Assembly: GCF_958295425.1 (NCBI RefSeq)
Contig: NC_081145.1
Location: forward strand, 15,157,443-15,221,442
Length of the DNA: 64,000 nucleotides
Direction: 5' to 3'
From: Solea solea
Lineage: Eukaryota > Chordata > Actinopteri > Pleuronectiformes > Soleidae
The notes under the pieces were generated by a model. That model made no database searches, was not told where the DNA came from, and saw nothing but the letters and a program-made list of their open reading frames with translations. Shown one piece after another: positions 61,632 to 64,000 of the stretch; positions within the stretch are counted from its first letter, which is position 1, and the number at the start of each line of letters is the position of its first letter. Both the position numbers and the translations under genes were made by a program.

Positions 61632-64000
61632 ATTCTTTGGAGTATTTATTTTATTCTTCATACAAATTATTTGTATTTGGTCAAATCCGCCACCTCCATA
61701 TCTCATGGAGCCAATATTACACTTGGGAGTGGTTGGCCTATGAGTGGATTAGGACTTTTCCACTGACCAGCGGTTTGGAGAGGTTATAATCTTGCACCCC
61801 AAAGACAGATTTCCAGTTAAGGCTAGGAAAGTTGTCTCATACCACTTACTGGAATCTAGAGGAATTTGATGGAAATGCTTGTTGGCAGAAATGCAGAAAC
61901 AAAGAAAGTGCACAGGCAGTGGCAGATGGCAAAAGCCATAATTCCTCTTTATTTACCAAAGGTACACAACAGCAATAAATTAGCTTTTTTGTTTGTCTTT
62001 ATTTAGCTTGGATGTAATAATGGCTCCCCAATGTGCACAGTGCTGGCGCCGCTTGCTGTCGGAGAGATAAATCATTCATAACCAAGTGATTAAATATATT
62101 GAGGGATATATTGGTGGTTAATGGGTGGTTGGTTCCTGGCAATCCTGTATGAAATTCAGATTTGACCGCTGTCATCAGGAAGCCATTCGAACGGTGATGT
62201 CTTTGGGAATCTCTGCCCATCTGCGTGTGGTATAATAAATTAGAGCAATATGTCAAATTCAGCCCGGGACTGTATAACCCTATGTGTGAAATGTGTGAAA
62301 CATTATTTCACGTGTCATTGTTCTTGTTGTGATGTGTGAATGATGCGCGTGTGGTTTTGTAGAAGATTATTTTCCTGTTCTGACAAGAAATATGGTGCCA
62401 GGTGCAATATTTCTAAATATTACTTGGATAAAAAAAAAAATTTAATCCTAAATTTGTATTATCTGGTGCCTATAAAACCACAGTTTGATGCCTTTATGAT
62501 TACCTGTTGTTGACAGACACTGGCATGAACGTGTAAAACAGAGTGTCCGCCGAGTCCTTCCAGTAGATGGAGACAGAGTATGCAACACAAGGTCTGACGA
62601 AAGGGTCCTGTGTCATTTTTTTATTTATTTTTTTTAAATCATATGACCACTGAATAAAAACATGCACTCGGAAAGCAATTTTTTGAATGATTCAAAATTG
62701 TAATAATTAAATCATGTTAGAAAGACAGGCTAATTGTGGAGCTGTGGAGAATAAAACCCTCACAGAAATCAGATAAGCTGATGAGACGGCCCGTGACTCT
62801 GATCAACGTGGACATCCAGCAGAGGGAGTTGTTAGACAACCAGTGAGGCAGCAGTGAGAAGGAGGTCCTTACTTCAGGCAGCCCTTGTAGTGGAGCATGG
62901 AGCTGAGGACTGACTGTCTCCCAGTCCCTCCGCCATCTTAATTGCTGAGTTTAACAATTGCTGCGATAACAGAGTGTCCCTACTCTGTGGATGATCTTAG
63001 GACTTGTGGATTGACCACCAATCTGTTAATGGAGAGCAGCAGTTCCTTTGTTATCCTATGTTTTTGCCTGCATCATCTGTTTTTCAACAGTATCCGTCTG
63101 TTTATTTTTAAAGTGAAAGTCTCCTCCTCTCACTTCCCCACTTTATTGATTATCATGAATTCAACACATCGACCAGCTGGCTTTCAGAGGCCTGGTCCCC
63201 CCCCCCCCCCCACCGATTGCACGCCACTGCACATATGAATATCATTAATAACTTCATTAGCACTTCCTGACCGCAGCCAACATAACAGTGGATTGGATTG
63301 CCAACTGGATTGCATGTACGTGTGTTAGTGAATGTGTAAAGCGGGGAGAAGGAGACTCTTGATTGCACACAGCTCTCTGATTTTCTTAGGAACACATCTC
63401 CTCCAATTCCAGCTTGCCATGTGATTGAAACAGTGTCTGGCTCCGACACGCCGTGCTCCCAGTCCCACCAGGTGGATCACTGTACAGTAACAGAAAAAAA
63501 AAAAAAGAGCTTGATCAAAGATGTACATTGTGCATACGTCTCTGAGTCAAAGTGCATTATGGCACCGGGTTCGATTTTAGCATGTAGCAGAAGGCACTTA
63601 AACATCAAACATATGTAAATGGTCAATATAATTATAAACAATCTTTGGCCACTCTCCTCCAGAATTAATCGTCAAAGCTGCCTCCTCTCATAGTGTGTGG
63701 ACTGACATTAAAAACCTGGAACATATAGCAGTAAACGCTGCTTATAGAAACGGAATAATAATTACAAATGCCCTCAATTATCTGATTATTCCCTTGTGAG
63801 GAAATGCCATTCATGTCCATGATTGTGTGTAAAGGAAACTTCTCAAACCTAGCAGAGCAGCATGGTTTTTAATCAGTATCCTGCATTGGTTTAAGGACCT
63901 GTTGGTGAAACCACAGCCTGCTGGTTACCACACTTCTGCGTAGGAGTACGAGCTTTTTGGACAGAGAAAGGACTGCTTACTTCCTCCATCCTTTTTGCAA

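Larger units (their letters stand above)
54163..64000. other. Upstream flank of wnt7b; no gene recognised
   Basis: No protein family is recognisable. Contents are an A24 run (54318-54341), a GCA run (54774-54797), a CT tract (56140-56167), a poly-C run (58273-58286), a TA tract (58963-59000), a CA tract (61604-61631) and another poly-C run (63197-63210). Exon-like stretches near 62504-62607 and 62873-62936 are discussed as weak candidates. I looked for the let-7 cluster that adjoins WNT7B in mammals and saw no let-7 seed-plus-hairpin. Confidence 0.55.

Noticed and set aside
63397..63468. Plus-strand exon-like stretch after TTTTCTTAG ending CACCAG|GTGGAT
   Set aside because: One open frame of about 25 codons with a plausible acceptor, but no family resemblance and no neighbouring exon.
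54163..64000. let-7 cluster expected by synteny upstream of WNT7B in mammals
   Set aside because: I found no let-7 mature sequence with hairpin on either strand; it may lie beyond the window or be linked to the other paralogue.

Overview
This window is vertebrate nuclear DNA, almost certainly from a teleost fish. It is AT-rich and sparsely coding, with many CA/TG microsatellites, decayed non-LTR, LTR-like and hAT-like transposon remnants, and a single split gene with GT/AG introns. There are no prokaryotic operons, phage or CRISPR arrays.

The one gene I can support is a wnt7b orthologue on the minus strand, occupying about 27.2-54.1 kb. All coding exons are visible. Two alternative first coding exons (53471-53541 and 51217-51299) each splice in the same phase to exon 2 (46571-46797), then exon 3 (31332-31603) and terminal exon 4 (27859-28338). 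The distal first exon gives 349 aa, the same length as human WNT7B as I remember it. The proximal one gives 353 aa with a different signal peptide and resembles the second N-terminus I recall from mouse Wnt7b. The secreted protein keeps the 24 Wnt cysteines, the lipid-carrying serine motif and three N-glycosylation sequons. Whether it is wnt7ba or wnt7bb cannot be decided from sequence alone. A minus-strand TATA box and initiator with ideal spacing (54155-54162 and 54132) give a candidate promoter. The nearest downstream AATAAA (27179-27184) gives a candidate poly(A) signal.

Regions: 1-27.2 kb lies downstream of the gene and holds no gene I can support. It contains a hAT-like miniature element (4256-4569), a wrecked LINE (13846-15740) that was itself hit by an LTR-like insertion (14889-15314), and microsatellites. 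Intron 3 (28.3-31.3 kb) carries a striking 22-bp hairpin (29542-29596) and an old CA-tailed dispersed repeat. The 15-kb intron 2 carries a promoter-like cluster of CCAAT boxes, an octamer and a GC box (39931-40045), followed by an AATAAA and an LTR-like end, plus an imperfect 178-bp-offset duplication. Intron 1 has a long TG tract about 110 nt before exon 2. From 54.2 to 64 kb is upstream flank with no recognisable gene.

No clearly new biological system is present. The points most worth checking are the twin first exons of wnt7b, the intron-3 hairpin, and the CCAAT-rich element in intron 2.
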